From contig JAHZKX010000045.1 of assembly GCA_022600195.1 (NCBI GenBank), positions 346,458-410,457 of the forward strand: a stretch of DNA of 64,000 nt, in the 5' to 3' direction. Origin of the DNA: Planctomycetota bacterium (GTDB lineage Bacteria; Planctomycetota; Planctomycetia; Planctomycetales; Planctomycetaceae). Shown here in pieces: positions 25,803 through 36,048 of the stretch (positions are counted from its first letter, which is position 1; each line of letters opens with the position of its first letter). Made by a program: the position numbers and the translations under genes. The notes under the pieces were generated by a model that saw only the letters and a program-made list of their open reading frames with translations, had not been told where the DNA came from and ran no database searches.

Positions 25803-26078
25803 GTGGTCACTGATCCTTTACATGAATCGTTGCCCATTGAAAAATTACGGAATCTGGGTCCGAAAAGCGCTCACTGGCTGGAACAGGTCGGAATTCGAAC
25901 CCTGGCAGATCTCAAACAGACCGGTGCCATCGCCGCCTACCTGCTGGTAAAGCAACAGCAGCCGCGATGCAGCCTGAATTTGCTCTATGCCTTGCACGGA
26001 GCGCTGATGAACGTTCACTGGAACCAACTGTCTGAGAAAACCAGACAACTGCTGCGGGCAGCCGCCTATAATGAGTAA
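25803..26078 (+). CDS. TfoX C-terminal domain protein
   Basis: 91-residue cytoplasmic protein equal to the C-terminal domain of the competence regulator TfoX/Sxy, a helix-hairpin-helix-like helical fold. IEKLRNLGPKSAHWLEQVGIRT and LYALHGALMNVHWNQL are the family segments. Standalone copies of this domain occur in many bacteria, with no known function. GTG at 25803 is preceded by AAGGAAAAG, a good ribosome binding site. Its end overlaps the next gene by eight bases, so the two are coupled. Confidence 0.85.
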   Translation: MVTDPLHESLPIEKLRNLGPKSAHWLEQVGIRTLADLKQTGAIAAYLLVKQQQPRCSLNLLYALHGALMNVHWNQLSEKTRQLLRAAAYNE

Positions 26079-26469
26079 AAGAAAATCGATGAGTTCAGAA
26101 ACCGAAACGCTGATTTTTGTCTATGGGACATTAAAACGGGGCTTCTGCCGTGCACATCATCTGACAGGACAGACCTTTCTAGCGAAAGCCGTCACCCGTC
26201 CCAACTACCTGATGTACGATTGTGGCGAATACCCCGGGCTCGTCGTTGATATCGAAGATGGCGTAAGCATTCAGGGAGAACTCTGGAGTGTAGACGAAAA
26301 AGGTGTTTCACTTCTGGATCAAGTCGAGGGTGTGGCCGAAAACTGGTTTTCGCGCGATCCGGTTGAATTGATTAACCCTGCAGTTAATCAACCCGTGCAC
26401 GCATATTACTTTCAAGGCGATGTGACCCACCTGTCTCGCTCTGGCAGCAATTGGGTCAAAGTAACATAA
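26071..26469 (+). CDS. Gamma-glutamylcyclotransferase-like (AIG2/GGCT family) protein
   Basis: 132 residues. FVYGTLKRGFCRAHHL near residue 14 is the substrate-binding loop signature of the family. YPGLVVD and the following GELWSVDEKGVSLLDQVEGV (about residues 55-90) carry the usual acidic positions, including the glutamate of the LDxxEG motif. Family members release 5-oxoproline from gamma-glutamyl amines or peptides; the substrate here is open. Translation may start at 26071, overlapping the TfoX-like gene, or at the ATG at 26089. Confidence 0.85.
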   Translation: MSKRKSMSSETETLIFVYGTLKRGFCRAHHLTGQTFLAKAVTRPNYLMYDCGEYPGLVVDIEDGVSIQGELWSVDEKGVSLLDQVEGVAENWFSRDPVELINPAVNQPVHAYYFQGDVTHLSRSGSNWVKVT

Positions 26470-26573
26470 ATTTACAAAAATTCGGCCTTGTTTTTATTGA
26501 TGTGTGTTTCAAGAATAGACCAATGTATTTTTGCTAAAGTTTTACCAGCTTGAATAGAATTTGGGATTGTTTT

Positions 26574-27040
26574 ATGTCGACGAAAACTACTAATAGAAGA
26601 ACCTTGTCTTACGCGTCGCTACAGGAAGTGGTCGAGGATGCCAGACGGCTGACGGAAGCGGATGCACCGACGACGGGAGGTTGGACAAAAGGGCAAATCT
26701 TCGAACATCTGGCCCGAACTATGGATAGTTCGCTGGATGGGTTTGCGTTCACTTTTCCCTGGCCTGTTCGCATTATGGACAATATTTCTTCAAGCCTCGC
26801 ATCTTCAAACACGGCATGTCTCCCGGTTTCAAATTAAAGGGAGCCTCCAAACAGGCATTAGCACCCGACCCGCTCGAGGATCGGGAAGCATTGGAGCATT
26901 TAACAAAATCGATTCAACGTCTCGAAGCAGAACCTCAGCGGGCCTTCAGTCCTGTTTTTGGACAGATGACATGCGAAGAATGGGACAAATTGCATCGAAG
27001 ACATTCAGAATTACATATGAGTTTCATCGCCGAACCCTGA
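26574..27040 (+). pseudogene. DUF1569 (DinB-like) gene with a single-base frameshift
   Basis: Two overlapping frames together give one DUF1569-like protein of about 155 residues. The first frame (ATG at 26574) supplies STKTTNRRTLSYASLQEVVEDA and the TKGQIFEHLARTMD histidine motif. After about base 26777 homology continues in the other frame as GQYFFKPRIFKHGMSPGFKLKG and ends with HRRHSELHMSF at 27040. Restoring one G in the ATGGAC at 26775-26780 joins them smoothly. The break therefore is a one-base deletion or a sequencing error. DUF1569 proteins are four-helix DinB-like metal proteins of unknown role. Confidence 0.75.
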
Positions 27041-27177
27041 ATTGATTTTGAGTCGAGGTTACTTAACACGATCATCCCAATTGTGAATGCCTGTCAGTAG
27101 TTGTATGAACTGCCTGCGCTTATAATTTCGCTGAGTCAGTCCGTAAGGAATTTCAGTGATATATTAAAAGGTGCAAC

Positions 27178-28854
27178 ATGGCGGAGACAGTACCAGTCAA
27201 ATTGATCATCATCGGCGGAGTGGCCGGAGGTGCGAGTGCCGCAGCGCGTGCCCGACGCTGTAATGAAGCAGCAGAAATTATACTGTTTGAAAAAGACGAA
27301 CATGTATCGTTTGCCAACTGTGGATTGCCCTATTATATCGGTGAAGAAATTTTCGAGCGCGAGAAGCTGCTCGTCGCCACACCGGAACTGTTCAAACAAC
27401 GCTTCAACATCGACGTCCGCACGAAACATCTGGTGCAATCGATAAACTTTGATCGAAAAACGGTTGCAGTACTGAATCGGGTGACAGGCGAAACATTCGA
27501 AGAATTGTGGGATCGTCTGATTTTGTCACCGGGAGCTGCTCCCATTGTGCCTCCATTGCCGGGCATCGACGCAGAGAATGTTTTCACACTGCGTAATCTG
27601 AATGACGCCGATACAATTAAAAATTATATTAAACAGAACCAATGTCAGAGTGCGGTAGTCGTAGGCGCGGGTTTTATCGGTCTGGAAATGGTCGAGCAAC
27701 TGCATCGTTTAAACATCAGCACGGAACTCGTGGAGCTACAGCAACAGGTATTGCCACCACTCGATTCGGAAATGGCTCGCCTGATTCAGGATGAACTCAC
27801 CGTGCACGGCGTCAACGTGCATCTGGGGACGGCACTTGAAAAAGTAACTGTTGAAGGTTCTGCAGCGGTTGGCGTGGAACTGGGAAACGGGAAATCGCTC
27901 AATGCGGATCTCGTGATTTTGGGAATCGGAGTGGCACCTGCAATCGCGCTGGCGAAAGACTCCGGTATTGAGATCGGCAATTTTGGTGGTATCGCAGTCA
28001 ATGAATATATGCAGACATCACATCCCGATGTGTATGCCGTAGGAGACGCAGTTGAATACAGGCACGGCGTTTTGAATCATCCCCTGCGAATTCCCCTGGC
28101 TGGCCCCGCGAATCGTGCCGGTCGTATTGCTGGGCAGCACGCGGTTACGTCGAACGCCGATCCGATGGTCTCACCTGTTGGCACGGCCATTGTTCGCGTC
28201 TTCGGATTGACGGCTGCGATGACGGGGCTCAGTAAAAAATTCGCTGAGAAAGCAAAACGCACCAATCGTTCAGTGATTGTGGTACCCAAACACCACGCCG
28301 GCTATTTGCCCGGTGCCGAATCTCTCTTTTTAAAGCTGACCTACGACCCGGAAACGGAGCAGGTGCTGGGCGCGCAAGCCGTCGGCAGAGAAGGCGTCGA
28401 TAAACGCATCGATGTCATTGCAACCGTCTTGAAATTTCGAGGTACCATTCGTGATCTGGCGGGCCTCGATCTCGCTTACGCGCCTCCATTTGGCTCCGCA
28501 AAAGATCCGGTCCACATCGCGGCGTTTGTCGCCAGCAATGATCTGGATAGCCTTACGTCGATTATTGAAGTTGACGCCGACCTCTCCGAATTTCAGATTT
28601 TAGACGTGAGATCTGTCAAAGAAGTCGAAACATTCCGCTTCCCTGAAATTGTCCATATTCCCGTTGACGAACTACGTCAACGTCTGGACGAATTAGATGC
28701 ATCACAACCCATTGTTACCGTCTGTCATACAGGTCTCCGCGCTTATGTCGCAGCTCGAATCCTGAAACAGTCCGGCTTCAAAAACGTCCAAAACCTCACC
28801 GGTGGCATGCTCATGCAACGCTACGTTCGTCCGGATTTATTTCCTCAGAGTTAA
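27178..28854 (+). CDS. CoA-disulfide reductase / rhodanese fusion
   Basis: 558 residues. The N-terminal 450 form an FAD- and NAD(P)H-dependent pyridine nucleotide-disulfide oxidoreductase: FAD motif IIGGVAGGASAAARARR at the start, active-site VSFANCGLPYYIGEE with a single cysteine near residue 44, NAD(P) motif VVVGAGFIGLEMVEQL near residue 160, and the second FAD motif DVYAVGDAVEY near residue 285. This single-cysteine pattern is that of CoA-disulfide reductases and CoA-dependent polysulfide reductases. The last 100 residues are a rhodanese domain with VTVCHTGLRAYVAA carrying its active cysteine. The fusion points to persulfide or polysulfide reduction in the cytoplasm. Confidence 0.92.
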   Translation: MAETVPVKLIIIGGVAGGASAAARARRCNEAAEIILFEKDEHVSFANCGLPYYIGEEIFEREKLLVATPELFKQRFNIDVRTKHLVQSINFDRKTVAVLNRVTGETFEELWDRLILSPGAAPIVPPLPGIDAENVFTLRNLNDADTIKNYIKQNQCQSAVVVGAGFIGLEMVEQLHRLNISTELVELQQQVLPPLDSEMARLIQDELTVHGVNVHLGTALEKVTVEGSAAVGVELGNGKSLNADLVILGIGVAPAIALAKDSGIEIGNFGGIAVNEYMQTSHPDVYAVGDAVEYRHGVLNHPLRIPLAGPANRAGRIAGQHAVTSNADPMVSPVGTAIVRVFGLTAAMTGLSKKFAEKAKRTNRSVIVVPKHHAGYLPGAESLFLKLTYDPETEQVLGAQAVGREGVDKRIDVIATVLKFRGTIRDLAGLDLAYAPPFGSAKDPVHIAAFVASNDLDSLTSIIEVDADLSEFQILDVRSVKEVETFRFPEIVHIPVDELRQRLDELDASQPIVTVCHTGLRAYVAARILKQSGFKNVQNLTGGMLMQRYVRPDLFPQS

Positions 28855-28862
28855 GAACCGGT

Positions 28863-29867
28863 TCAAGTTCGCGTTGTCGTATTCGATGGTAGCACTTTGA
28901 CGAGTTTCGCTACTTGCTCTTCAAACTTGGATTCGTCTGTTTCCCATTCTCTGAAATCAGCGGCCAGTCGCTCGCACATCGTGTTTTTGTCTGGATGTGC
29001 CCAGCTGTCGAAAAGATGCTCATCCAGGTTAAGCGGCATCAATGAACGAACCACGATCGTATCTTTTTTGAGTTGCTCTGCTTCCATGGAAAACGTTTTC
29101 GCGATTTCCTGATTTACCCAATGACTGGTTAAGGAATGTTTTGAAGCACATAACAAGATCTTGTCCCAGATCTTAATCTTCCGTTCCACGTGTATCCCAT
29201 CTGCAGGCAGCAGCGGTTTTTCATCCAGCCAGCAACGAATTCCCCGGGCTTGCAATGCATCATGTAATCGTTGGGCGAATATTTTGTCTTCAGGACTGAA
29301 ACAGATATAGCAGGAAAAGAAATCGATTGATGTATTTGCAAAATAGGTGGGAACATACGCATTCACATCATCGGGTAGACCGCAGCCTCGAAGAAACTCC
29401 TGAGGGATCTTTCCGTTAGAAAGCATGAGAGTGTCCACACCAATGGTACTGGGTCCTCCATGCACGATAGAATTCAAACCCACGACTCTTGACAAATCTA
29501 ATTCGACCCAAAGAGTGTTGTGTGAATGAGCCCAGTTCAAATCTGCTTCCCGCAAATTGGCTCTGTGCAAATTAGCCCCACTTAAGTCAGCGCCGCTCAA
29601 ATCGGCGAGACACAAGTCGGCTCTGCTCAAATCGGCCCCGCTCAAATTCGCTCCCACCAGATCAGCACCACTCAAGTCGGCCCCGGCCAGATTCGCACCA
29701 CGCAAGTCAGCCCCGTTCAAATTGGTCTCAGTCAAGTCCGCACCGCTTAAATCAGCGCCACTTAAGTCCAGCTTGATGTCCGTATTTTCGGTCGAATTCT
29801 CAGTCCGCCAACGATCAATGGCGATAGCACCTTGTCTGAAAATCTCAACATACTCAGAATTCGCCAC
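28863..29867 (-). CDS. Pentapeptide-repeat protein with C-terminal TIR domain
   Basis: 334 residues. Residues 30-112 are about sixteen A(D/N)LxG-type pentapeptides, which fold as a right-handed quadrilateral beta-helix. From about residue 185 comes a TIR-like domain: SCYICFSPEDKIFAQRLHDAL (box 1 type), GIRCWLDEKPLLPADG, and SHWVNQEIAKTF, whose Glu in the WxxxE pattern matches the catalytic position of NAD-cleaving TIR domains. GTG at 29867 follows a GGAGG element, at short spacing. No signal peptide. In bacteria TIR proteins often serve in immunity through NAD loss or signalling; no partner gene is adjacent, so that role is inference. Confidence 0.85.
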   Translation of the reverse strand: MANSEYVEIFRQGAIAIDRWRTENSTENTDIKLDLSGADLSGADLTETNLNGADLRGANLAGADLSGADLVGANLSGADLSRADLCLADLSGADLSGANLHRANLREADLNWAHSHNTLWVELDLSRVVGLNSIVHGGPSTIGVDTLMLSNGKIPQEFLRGCGLPDDVNAYVPTYFANTSIDFFSCYICFSPEDKIFAQRLHDALQARGIRCWLDEKPLLPADGIHVERKIKIWDKILLCASKHSLTSHWVNQEIAKTFSMEAEQLKKDTIVVRSLMPLNLDEHLFDSWAHPDKNTMCERLAADFREWETDESKFEEQVAKLVKVLPSNTTTRT

Positions 29868-30074
29868 AAAACCTCCACAGACTAAATTGCAATCATCATC
29901 GGGTAACTATTCTGACAACGTAACCTGTGATGTGCAATTGACAATACGACCCGTTTACAACGAAGTGCCTTGATTGAAGATAGTTTATCCAGAAACAAAA
30001 AAATAATTGCTTGTACAGAGCAATATTTGTAACCTGCTTGTAGTGCGTCTCTATGGAAGGATGAGAACGATCTC

Positions 30075-30470
30075 ATGAATTCTGAATCAAAAGACAATCA
30101 GAATAATCGACGGCAGCTTTCGATCTGGTCAGGGTTCACGTTTTTGCTGCTGGTATTTTTCTGGGTGTTGACCCACTTCTTTGGTACGCATGAAGTGCAC
30201 CAGAGTTATGTGAAACTGAATCAAAGACCTCTCCCTGCAAAACAGATTTTGGAAGACCGAAGGCCCGATGATGCTAACACTGTTTGGGAATTAATTGCAT
30301 CTCCCCGGGCACCGTTGCCTTTTATTGTTAGTCTGGAAGTCGACTATGGAGCGGGCATGAGCATTTGGGGAGGCCCCCAGCGTCATTACTTCTTCTGGGT
30401 TCCCGGCTATCATTCCAAAACCCCCTTCTGGGGCAGGCAGGTCTACGGTACCTATGAGGAAAACGAATAA
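30075..30470 (+). CDS. Small single-pass membrane protein, unknown function
   Basis: 131 residues. A basic N-terminus is followed by one hydrophobic helix (about residues 18-37, FTFLLLVFFWVLTHFF), then a hydrophilic domain with aromatic-rich WGGPQRHYFFWVPGYH and FWGRQVYG near the end. The helix orientation rule predicts a C-terminal domain outside the cytoplasm. I do not recognise a family. It lies between two minus-strand genes. A weak low-GC hairpin overlaps its stop codon. Confidence 0.6.
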   Translation: MNSESKDNQNNRRQLSIWSGFTFLLLVFFWVLTHFFGTHEVHQSYVKLNQRPLPAKQILEDRRPDDANTVWELIASPRAPLPFIVSLEVDYGAGMSIWGGPQRHYFFWVPGYHSKTPFWGRQVYGTYEENE

Positions 30471-30481
30471 TCTCGTTTTTG

Positions 30482-30511
30482 TTTTCGTACCCTTCGTTTT
30501 TTTCGTGGTAG
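30482..30511. repeat. TTCGTG-periodic intergenic repeat, copy 1
   Basis: T-rich 30-base element in which TTCG recurs about every ten bases, ending in TTTTCGTGGTAG (30500-30511). The same 12-base end and layout recur at 52846-52876. It lies just past the small membrane protein and near the end of rph. Confidence 0.55.
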
Positions 30512-30516
30512 AAAAA

Positions 30517-31257
30517 TCAAATCGGCCACGCCTCGCCAATACACTCTTTCTGAATCGCCGACAGCTGTTCAATTCCCAATGTCGCCAGTTCGAGTTGTGC
30601 ATCGAGCAATCCACGATCAAAGGTCTGGCCTTCCGCGGTTCCCTGAACTTCGACAAAATCGCCGCCACCCGTCATCACAACATTCATATCGACTCCAGCG
30701 GTGCTGTCTTCGATATAATCCAGGTCGAGCACCGGTTGGCCATTCACTACACCGACACTCACCGCGGCGACGCTGTCAGAGAACACTTTTTTGGGATCAA
30801 AAATTTCGCCTTCCGCCAGTTCACACGTTTCGGGAATCGCCAATACGGTATCCAGCAAAGCGAGGAAACCACCGGTGATACTCAATGTTCGTGTGCCTCC
30901 GTCAGCCTGTAATACGTCACAGTCCACTGTAATCGTACGTGGCCCAAGTTCCTGAAAATCAACGACGGCTCTTAAAGTTCGGCCGATCAGTCGTTGGATC
31001 TCGCTTGAACGCCCGTCTGCTTTTCTTCGTTTTCGAGGTGACGTACTTCCCGGCAGCATATTGTATTCTGCCGTCACCCAACCACCGGGGTTTTCTTCAT
31101 GCTTTTTCCAGGGGGGAACGCTATCGTCCAGGCTGGCTGTGCAGAGCACCACGGTATCTCCCGCAGAAATCAGGATACTCCCGTGTGTGGCCTTGGTGTA
31201 TCCACGTTCTACTTTGATCGGGCGAAGTTGGTCGGGCTGGCGGGAATCGTGACGCAT
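30517..31257 (-). CDS. rph: Ribonuclease PH
   Basis: 246-residue phosphate-dependent 3'-5' exoribonuclease that trims tRNA 3' ends. [20 protein letters not shown] opens the protein as in all RNase [26 protein letters not shown] near residue 70 is the tRNA-contact region, split here across two conserved blocks. The phosphate-binding [14 protein letters not shown] lies near residue 118, and the acidic metal site [16 protein letters not shown] near residue 178. Length is typical. It is divergent from queE with a gap of about 115 bases, which must hold both promoters. Confidence 0.95.
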   Translation of the reverse strand: MRHDSRQPDQLRPIKVERGYTKATHGSILISAGDTVVLCTASLDDSVPPWKKHEENPGGWVTAEYNMLPGSTSPRKRRKADGRSSEIQRLIGRTLRAVVDFQELGPRTITVDCDVLQADGGTRTLSITGGFLALLDTVLAIPETCELAEGEIFDPKKVFSDSVAAVSVGVVNGQPVLDLDYIEDSTAGVDMNVVMTGGGDFVEVQGTAEGQTFDRGLLDAQLELATLGIEQLSAIQKECIGEAWPI

Positions 31258-31373
31258 GGTGCTGTCCTAAATTCTATGGAGTCAATTAGTTATCTGTGTG
31301 GAATTGATTTTTCGTCAAACTTACCACGCTTTGACCGTGCATTTCAATGCAAGGGCCGCCGCTTTCTATTAAG

Positions 31374-32099
31374 ATGTGCGTCATTCTTTGTTCTCCCTCG
31401 TTTCAGGATACGATTCTTTTGTTGATCTCAGAAATATTTCACTCTCCGCAAGGCGAAGGTTTATGGATCGGGGTACCCTCCATTTTCATTCGCACCAGCG
31501 GCTGCAATCTGCGGTGCTGGTTCTGTGATACGCCCTATACCTCCTGGAATCCGGAGGGGGATAAAATGTCGATCGACGAGATCATGGAGCATATCGCGCA
31601 ATACGATTGTGAGCATGCGGTCGTGACCGGGGGAGAGCCGATGCTGTCCCACGAAGTCGAAACGTTGACACAACGTCTGCACGCAGCCGGCAAAGTGATC
31701 ACCATCGAAACGGCGGGAACCATTTTACAGGATGTGTATGCCGACTTGATGTCAATCAGCCCCAAGCTCTCGAACTCCACACCCGTCAAAGATCCCGACT
31801 GGGCACACCGACACGATGCAAGGCGGGATCAGCCGACTGTGATACATGAGTTAATGAAAAAATATCCGTATCAATTCAAATTTGTCGTCGATCAACGGAA
31901 AGACATGATCGAGATCGAAGCGTATTTAGATCGCTATCCGGAAATTGATCGCGCACATGTCTATTTGATGCCGCAAGGGACAACAGCAGAGATGCTTGCC
32001 GAACGCATGCAATGGTTGCAAGAAGCATCAAAACAGATTGGCTGTCAGGTCACCCGCCGCATGCACATCGAACTCTGGGGAAACGTGCGCGGCAAATAA
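31374..32099 (+). CDS. queE: 7-carboxy-7-deazaguanine synthase
   Basis: Radical SAM enzyme of queuosine/7-deazapurine synthesis that contracts 6-carboxytetrahydropterin to CDG. The substrate loop SEIFHSPQGEGLWIGVPSIFIR precedes the cluster motif SGCNLRCWFCDTPY, a CX3CX2C binding a 4Fe-4S cluster. VVTGGEPML is the GGE motif that holds SAM. The ATG at 31374 is the nearest to the conserved region. Family length would favour a start at TTG 31419 or 31422, with AGGA at 31405-31408 as binding site, so the true N-terminus is uncertain. No queC or queD is adjacent. Confidence 0.9.
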   Translation: MCVILCSPSFQDTILLLISEIFHSPQGEGLWIGVPSIFIRTSGCNLRCWFCDTPYTSWNPEGDKMSIDEIMEHIAQYDCEHAVVTGGEPMLSHEVETLTQRLHAAGKVITIETAGTILQDVYADLMSISPKLSNSTPVKDPDWAHRHDARRDQPTVIHELMKKYPYQFKFVVDQRKDMIEIEAYLDRYPEIDRAHVYLMPQGTTAEMLAERMQWLQEASKQIGCQVTRRMHIELWGNVRGK

Positions 32100-32100
32100 T

Positions 32101-33240
32101 TCAGTCATTAAAAATCGCGGCCCGTGCCTGGTTGACCCGTTCAATGGCACCGGCGGGTGTTTCAGCCAGCGCGGTCAGGTGTCCCATTTTGCGACCAATG
32201 CGCGATTCCTGTTTGCCGTACAGGTGCAGTTTGACATCGTTGAATTGTTTCAAGGCGTTCCAGTTGGGTGGGCCGGCTTCCCAGTGATCGCCGAGCAGGT
32301 TCGCCATCGCCACAGGACCCAGAGATTGTGTGCTTCCCAAAGGCAGGCCACAGATCGCGCGGACCTGTTGTTCGAATTGACAAGTCACGTGCCCGTCGAT
32401 CGTCAGGTGACCCGAATTATGAGGCCGCGGTGCGATTTCATTAATCATCAATCGATTGTCACTGGTCAAAAAGAATTCCACACACATCACACCCACGACG
32501 TCCAAATGTTCAAAAACAGCCCGCGTGATTTCAATCGCTTCCGCGCTAATCTCATCTCCCACATCTGCGGGAAACACCGAGATATCAAGGATATGATTCA
32601 CATGGTCGTTTTTCATCGGACCATAAAAGGCGAACTCACCATCCAGGCCACGGACGCCCACTACCGAGAGTTCGCAGGTATAATCTATGAACGCTTCAAG
32701 CACCGTTTCGTCTGAGCCCACTTCGTTCCACGCGGTTTCTGCGACTTCAAGGGAATCGATTTTCACTTGCCCCTTGCCATCATAGCCGGAGCTTGCCGAC
32801 TTCAGCACCGCAGGACAACCCAGCTCATTCAAGGCACTCTCTAATTCCTCAACCGAACGGACGACCGCAAACGGGGTGACTGGAATGCCGGCGTCGCGCA
32901 ATTCTGATTTCTCACGAATTCGATTCTGGGCAATATGCAGCACATTCGCACCGGGCCGCACGGGCGCGTATTTCGATGCCGTCTCCGTGGTTTCCGAGAG
33001 CACATTTTCAAACTCGAATGAAATCACATCGACGTTTTTCGCGAATTCCGCGACCGCTTCCAGATCAGTATACTCCGCGCAGATTTCTACGTCAGCTACC
33101 TGACCGGTGGGCGTCTTGCTTTCCGGCGAAAAGACATGCACGCCATATCCCAGACGGCGGGCTTCGATGGCAAACATGCGACCCAGTTGACCACTGCCTA
33201 ACATGCCCAGCGTCGAGCCGGGGGGAATCAAATCACTCAT
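32101..33240 (-). CDS. purK: N5-carboxyaminoimidazole ribonucleotide synthase
   Basis: 379-residue ATP-grasp enzyme that makes N5-CAIR from AIR, bicarbonate and ATP in purine synthesis. [22 protein letters not shown] begins the biotin-carboxylase-like N domain (broken here into its two halves [10 protein letters not shown] and [10 protein letters not shown]). [13 protein letters not shown] near residue 145 is the ATP-grasp loop. [17 protein letters not shown] near residue 268 is the catalytic acidic motif. Its start overlaps the purE stop in an ATGA, so translation is coupled and the product can be passed directly to PurE. Confidence 0.95.
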   Translation of the reverse strand: MSDLIPPGSTLGMLGSGQLGRMFAIEARRLGYGVHVFSPESKTPTGQVADVEICAEYTDLEAVAEFAKNVDVISFEFENVLSETTETASKYAPVRPGANVLHIAQNRIREKSELRDAGIPVTPFAVVRSVEELESALNELGCPAVLKSASSGYDGKGQVKIDSLEVAETAWNEVGSDETVLEAFIDYTCELSVVGVRGLDGEFAFYGPMKNDHVNHILDISVFPADVGDEISAEAIEITRAVFEHLDVVGVMCVEFFLTSDNRLMINEIAPRPHNSGHLTIDGHVTCQFEQQVRAICGLPLGSTQSLGPVAMANLLGDHWEAGPPNWNALKQFNDVKLHLYGKQESRIGRKMGHLTALAETPAGAIERVNQARAAIFND

Positions 33241-33731
33241 AGTTCGGAATTATCCAGTACGCTCTCGGTTTGATTCTTGCAGAAGTCGTGCATCTGTTGT
33301 CGCAGTTCCGGACGCGAGTTGCTGAGAATTCGTATCGCCAGCAGCGCCGCGTTTTTCGCCCCTGATTCTCCAATCGCCAATGTTCCCACAGGCACGCCGC
33401 CCGGCATCTGTACAATCGACAGCAGGGAGTCGAGTCCCTTTAACGCGCGACTTTTAACGGGCACACCCAGAACCGGCAGCACTGTTTGTGCGGCGACCAT
33501 ACCCGGCAGATGGGCAGCACCACCAGCACCAGCGATGATCACTTCCAATCCACGTTCTTCCGCAGTCTTCGCATATTCGTTCATCCAGTCGGGAGTCCTA
33601 TGTGCTGAAACAACACGGCACTCATGTTCCACGCCGAACTGTTCCAGAATCGCGGCTCCTTCTTTCATTGTATCCCAGTCGGATTGACTTCCCATAATCA
33701 CGCCCACCAGGGGGGAACTGTTTTCTGACAT
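33237..33731 (-). CDS. purE: N5-carboxyaminoimidazole ribonucleotide mutase (class I)
   Basis: 164 residues. [16 protein letters not shown] near residue 10 is the phosphate-binding start. [15 protein letters not shown] carries the SAHR catalytic histidine near residue 42, and [14 protein letters not shown] near residue 68 completes the site. The presence of PurK next door and the class I motif fit the two-step bacterial route rather than direct AIR carboxylation. First gene of the purEK pair. Confidence 0.95.
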   Translation of the reverse strand: MSENSSPLVGVIMGSQSDWDTMKEGAAILEQFGVEHECRVVSAHRTPDWMNEYAKTAEERGLEVIIAGAGGAAHLPGMVAAQTVLPVLGVPVKSRALKGLDSLLSIVQMPGGVPVGTLAIGESGAKNAALLAIRILSNSRPELRQQMHDFCKNQTESVLDNSEL

Positions 33732-33901
33732 AATGGAACTTTCCTGTTTGTGGCGATTTTTAGACCGCGGACGAGACGAGTTTCTAAGCGAGATTCGTTG
33801 ATTTCGATTGGATCAGGATCCGATAATAATCAATTTCCTTACCTGATAGGAGTCTCGCATCCTCTTTTTTTGCAGGCTGCCCCCGACAAGTGCAGATTCG
33901 T

Positions 33902-33930
33902 TTGACATTTTGAGTGCACTGGTCTAGTGT
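33902..33930 (+). promoter_or_regulatory. Possible sigma-70 promoter of the TIM-barrel gene
   Basis: TTGACA at 33902-33907 is a perfect -35 box. TAGTGT at 33925-33930 follows after 17 bases as a weak -10. The gene start is 50 bases further on, with AAAGGA at 33968-33973 as a good ribosome binding site. Confidence 0.4.
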
Positions 33931-33980
33931 GAGGGACGATTTATTCATTCCCAGATGTGACAATATGAAAGGATCTTCTT

Positions 33981-34976
<996 letters not shown>

Positions 34977-35016
34977 TCAAAAAACAGTAAGCTTCGGTTA
35001 GATCGGCTCAATGCTG

Positions 35017-35049
35017 AAAGGGAGAACGAACGTCGTTCTCCCTTTTTTT
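35017..35049 (+). terminator. Rho-independent terminator
   Basis: GGGAGAACGA at 35020-35029 and TCGTTCTCCC at 35033-35042 pair perfectly around a three-base loop, followed by seven T residues. Three A residues upstream extend the stem. It ends the TIM-barrel transcript; the remaining bases up to 35278 show no gene. Confidence 0.92.
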
Positions 35050-35278
35050 GCGCGGTATTTTGAAATGGGGCCATTTTGTGATGACCTATGTGATTTCAAA
35101 AAACTAAAATGAGCGGCTGGGCGTTAGCCACCGTTTGCTCATCGATACCAAAATTAAGTGTCTCATAATGTTTAGAAACTCCTGTTTTTGTTTCTGTCTT
35201 CAGATCGCTCAGTGTAGATTAGCCGATTGTCATTCTTCTAGCTTGAAAGTTACTTCTGGATATTTTTAGCTGCATTCA

Positions 35279-35824
35279 TCACGAATGCGATTTCCCAACC
35301 TCTCCCCAGTTCTTTTTATTAAACTGTTCTGACTCCCCTTTGGGAATCGTCAACGTGTTCCAGTTTTCCCCCGACTGAATGCGGGCGACTTGTACGATTT
35401 GACCGATGTGGTAGCACGTATGCCCCAGTGATCTTTCAATCGCCAAGGGCACCGTATGTGGCTCGCCGCGGATGACGACCGTTTTTTCTATATCTGACGC
35501 GGTCAAATTTTGCAGGGCTGCAAACAGACACGCCCAACCTTGCTCCCAGTATTCCAGTAATTCGGCGCGACTTTTAAACGAGTCTACGAATTCATCGTCT
35601 CGATTCCGCCACGATTTTTCGCCGTCCGTTGACAGGAAATCGGTCCAGCGCGAGAGCAGGTTTCCTGCAACATGCTTCATAATCACGGCGATCGAATTCG
35701 TATTCTCATCGACGGCGATACGGAGTTTTTCATCGGATACTTGCGCGACGGCTTTCTCCGCCAGCCGTTTGTTGCCTTCAAACGCGTTGATAATCGCTGA
35801 CATGAACAGGTCTGTCGGTTCCAT
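35279..35824 (-). CDS. DinB-like protein (DUF1572 type)
   Basis: About 181 residues forming a predicted four-helix bundle. IAVIMKHVAGNLLSRWTDFL near residue 50 and LGHTCYHIGQIVQVARI near residue 145 supply the three histidines that bind a metal in DinB/YfiT-like proteins. A hydrophilic stretch with SWRNRDDEF joins them. Members are thiol-dependent metalloenzymes or stress proteins of unclear substrate. I placed the start at ATG 35824, five bases after AAGGAG, rather than at the GTG just upstream. Confidence 0.85.
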   Translation of the reverse strand: MEPTDLFMSAIINAFEGNKRLAEKAVAQVSDEKLRIAVDENTNSIAVIMKHVAGNLLSRWTDFLSTDGEKSWRNRDDEFVDSFKSRAELLEYWEQGWACLFAALQNLTASDIEKTVVIRGEPHTVPLAIERSLGHTCYHIGQIVQVARIQSGENWNTLTIPKGESEQFNKKNWGEVGKSHS

Positions 35825-36048
35825 CACTTCTCCTTATTCCGAACATGGTTTTCAGGTCGTTTATTTTAGTCAGTTGCAGTCAAAGTCGAAAGTGATTTCT
35901 CTGGAAGTCTCCCTGATTGGGGTATCGAAGATGCCTTAGCACTCCTGATCTCTGACAGATTTGTTGTACCTGCCTCAACAACTGAGTACAATTGAGAAGA
36001 CTTTAATCGCATTCCGAAAATCTCACCTCAGTAGAATCCATCTTATTT

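Noticed and set aside
25888..25905. GGAATTCGAACCC, resembling a tRNA T-loop
   Set aside because: It is inside the TfoX-like coding sequence and no acceptor or anticodon stem surrounds it.
29557..29973. Tandem 15-base repeats that look like a repeat array, and a plus-strand Ala/Lys/Ser-rich frame
   Set aside because: The periodicity comes from the pentapeptide codons of the minus-strand TIR protein; there are no CRISPR-type spacers.
31996..32715. 239-codon frame antisense to purK
   Set aside because: purK on the other strand has all catalytic motifs; this frame has none.
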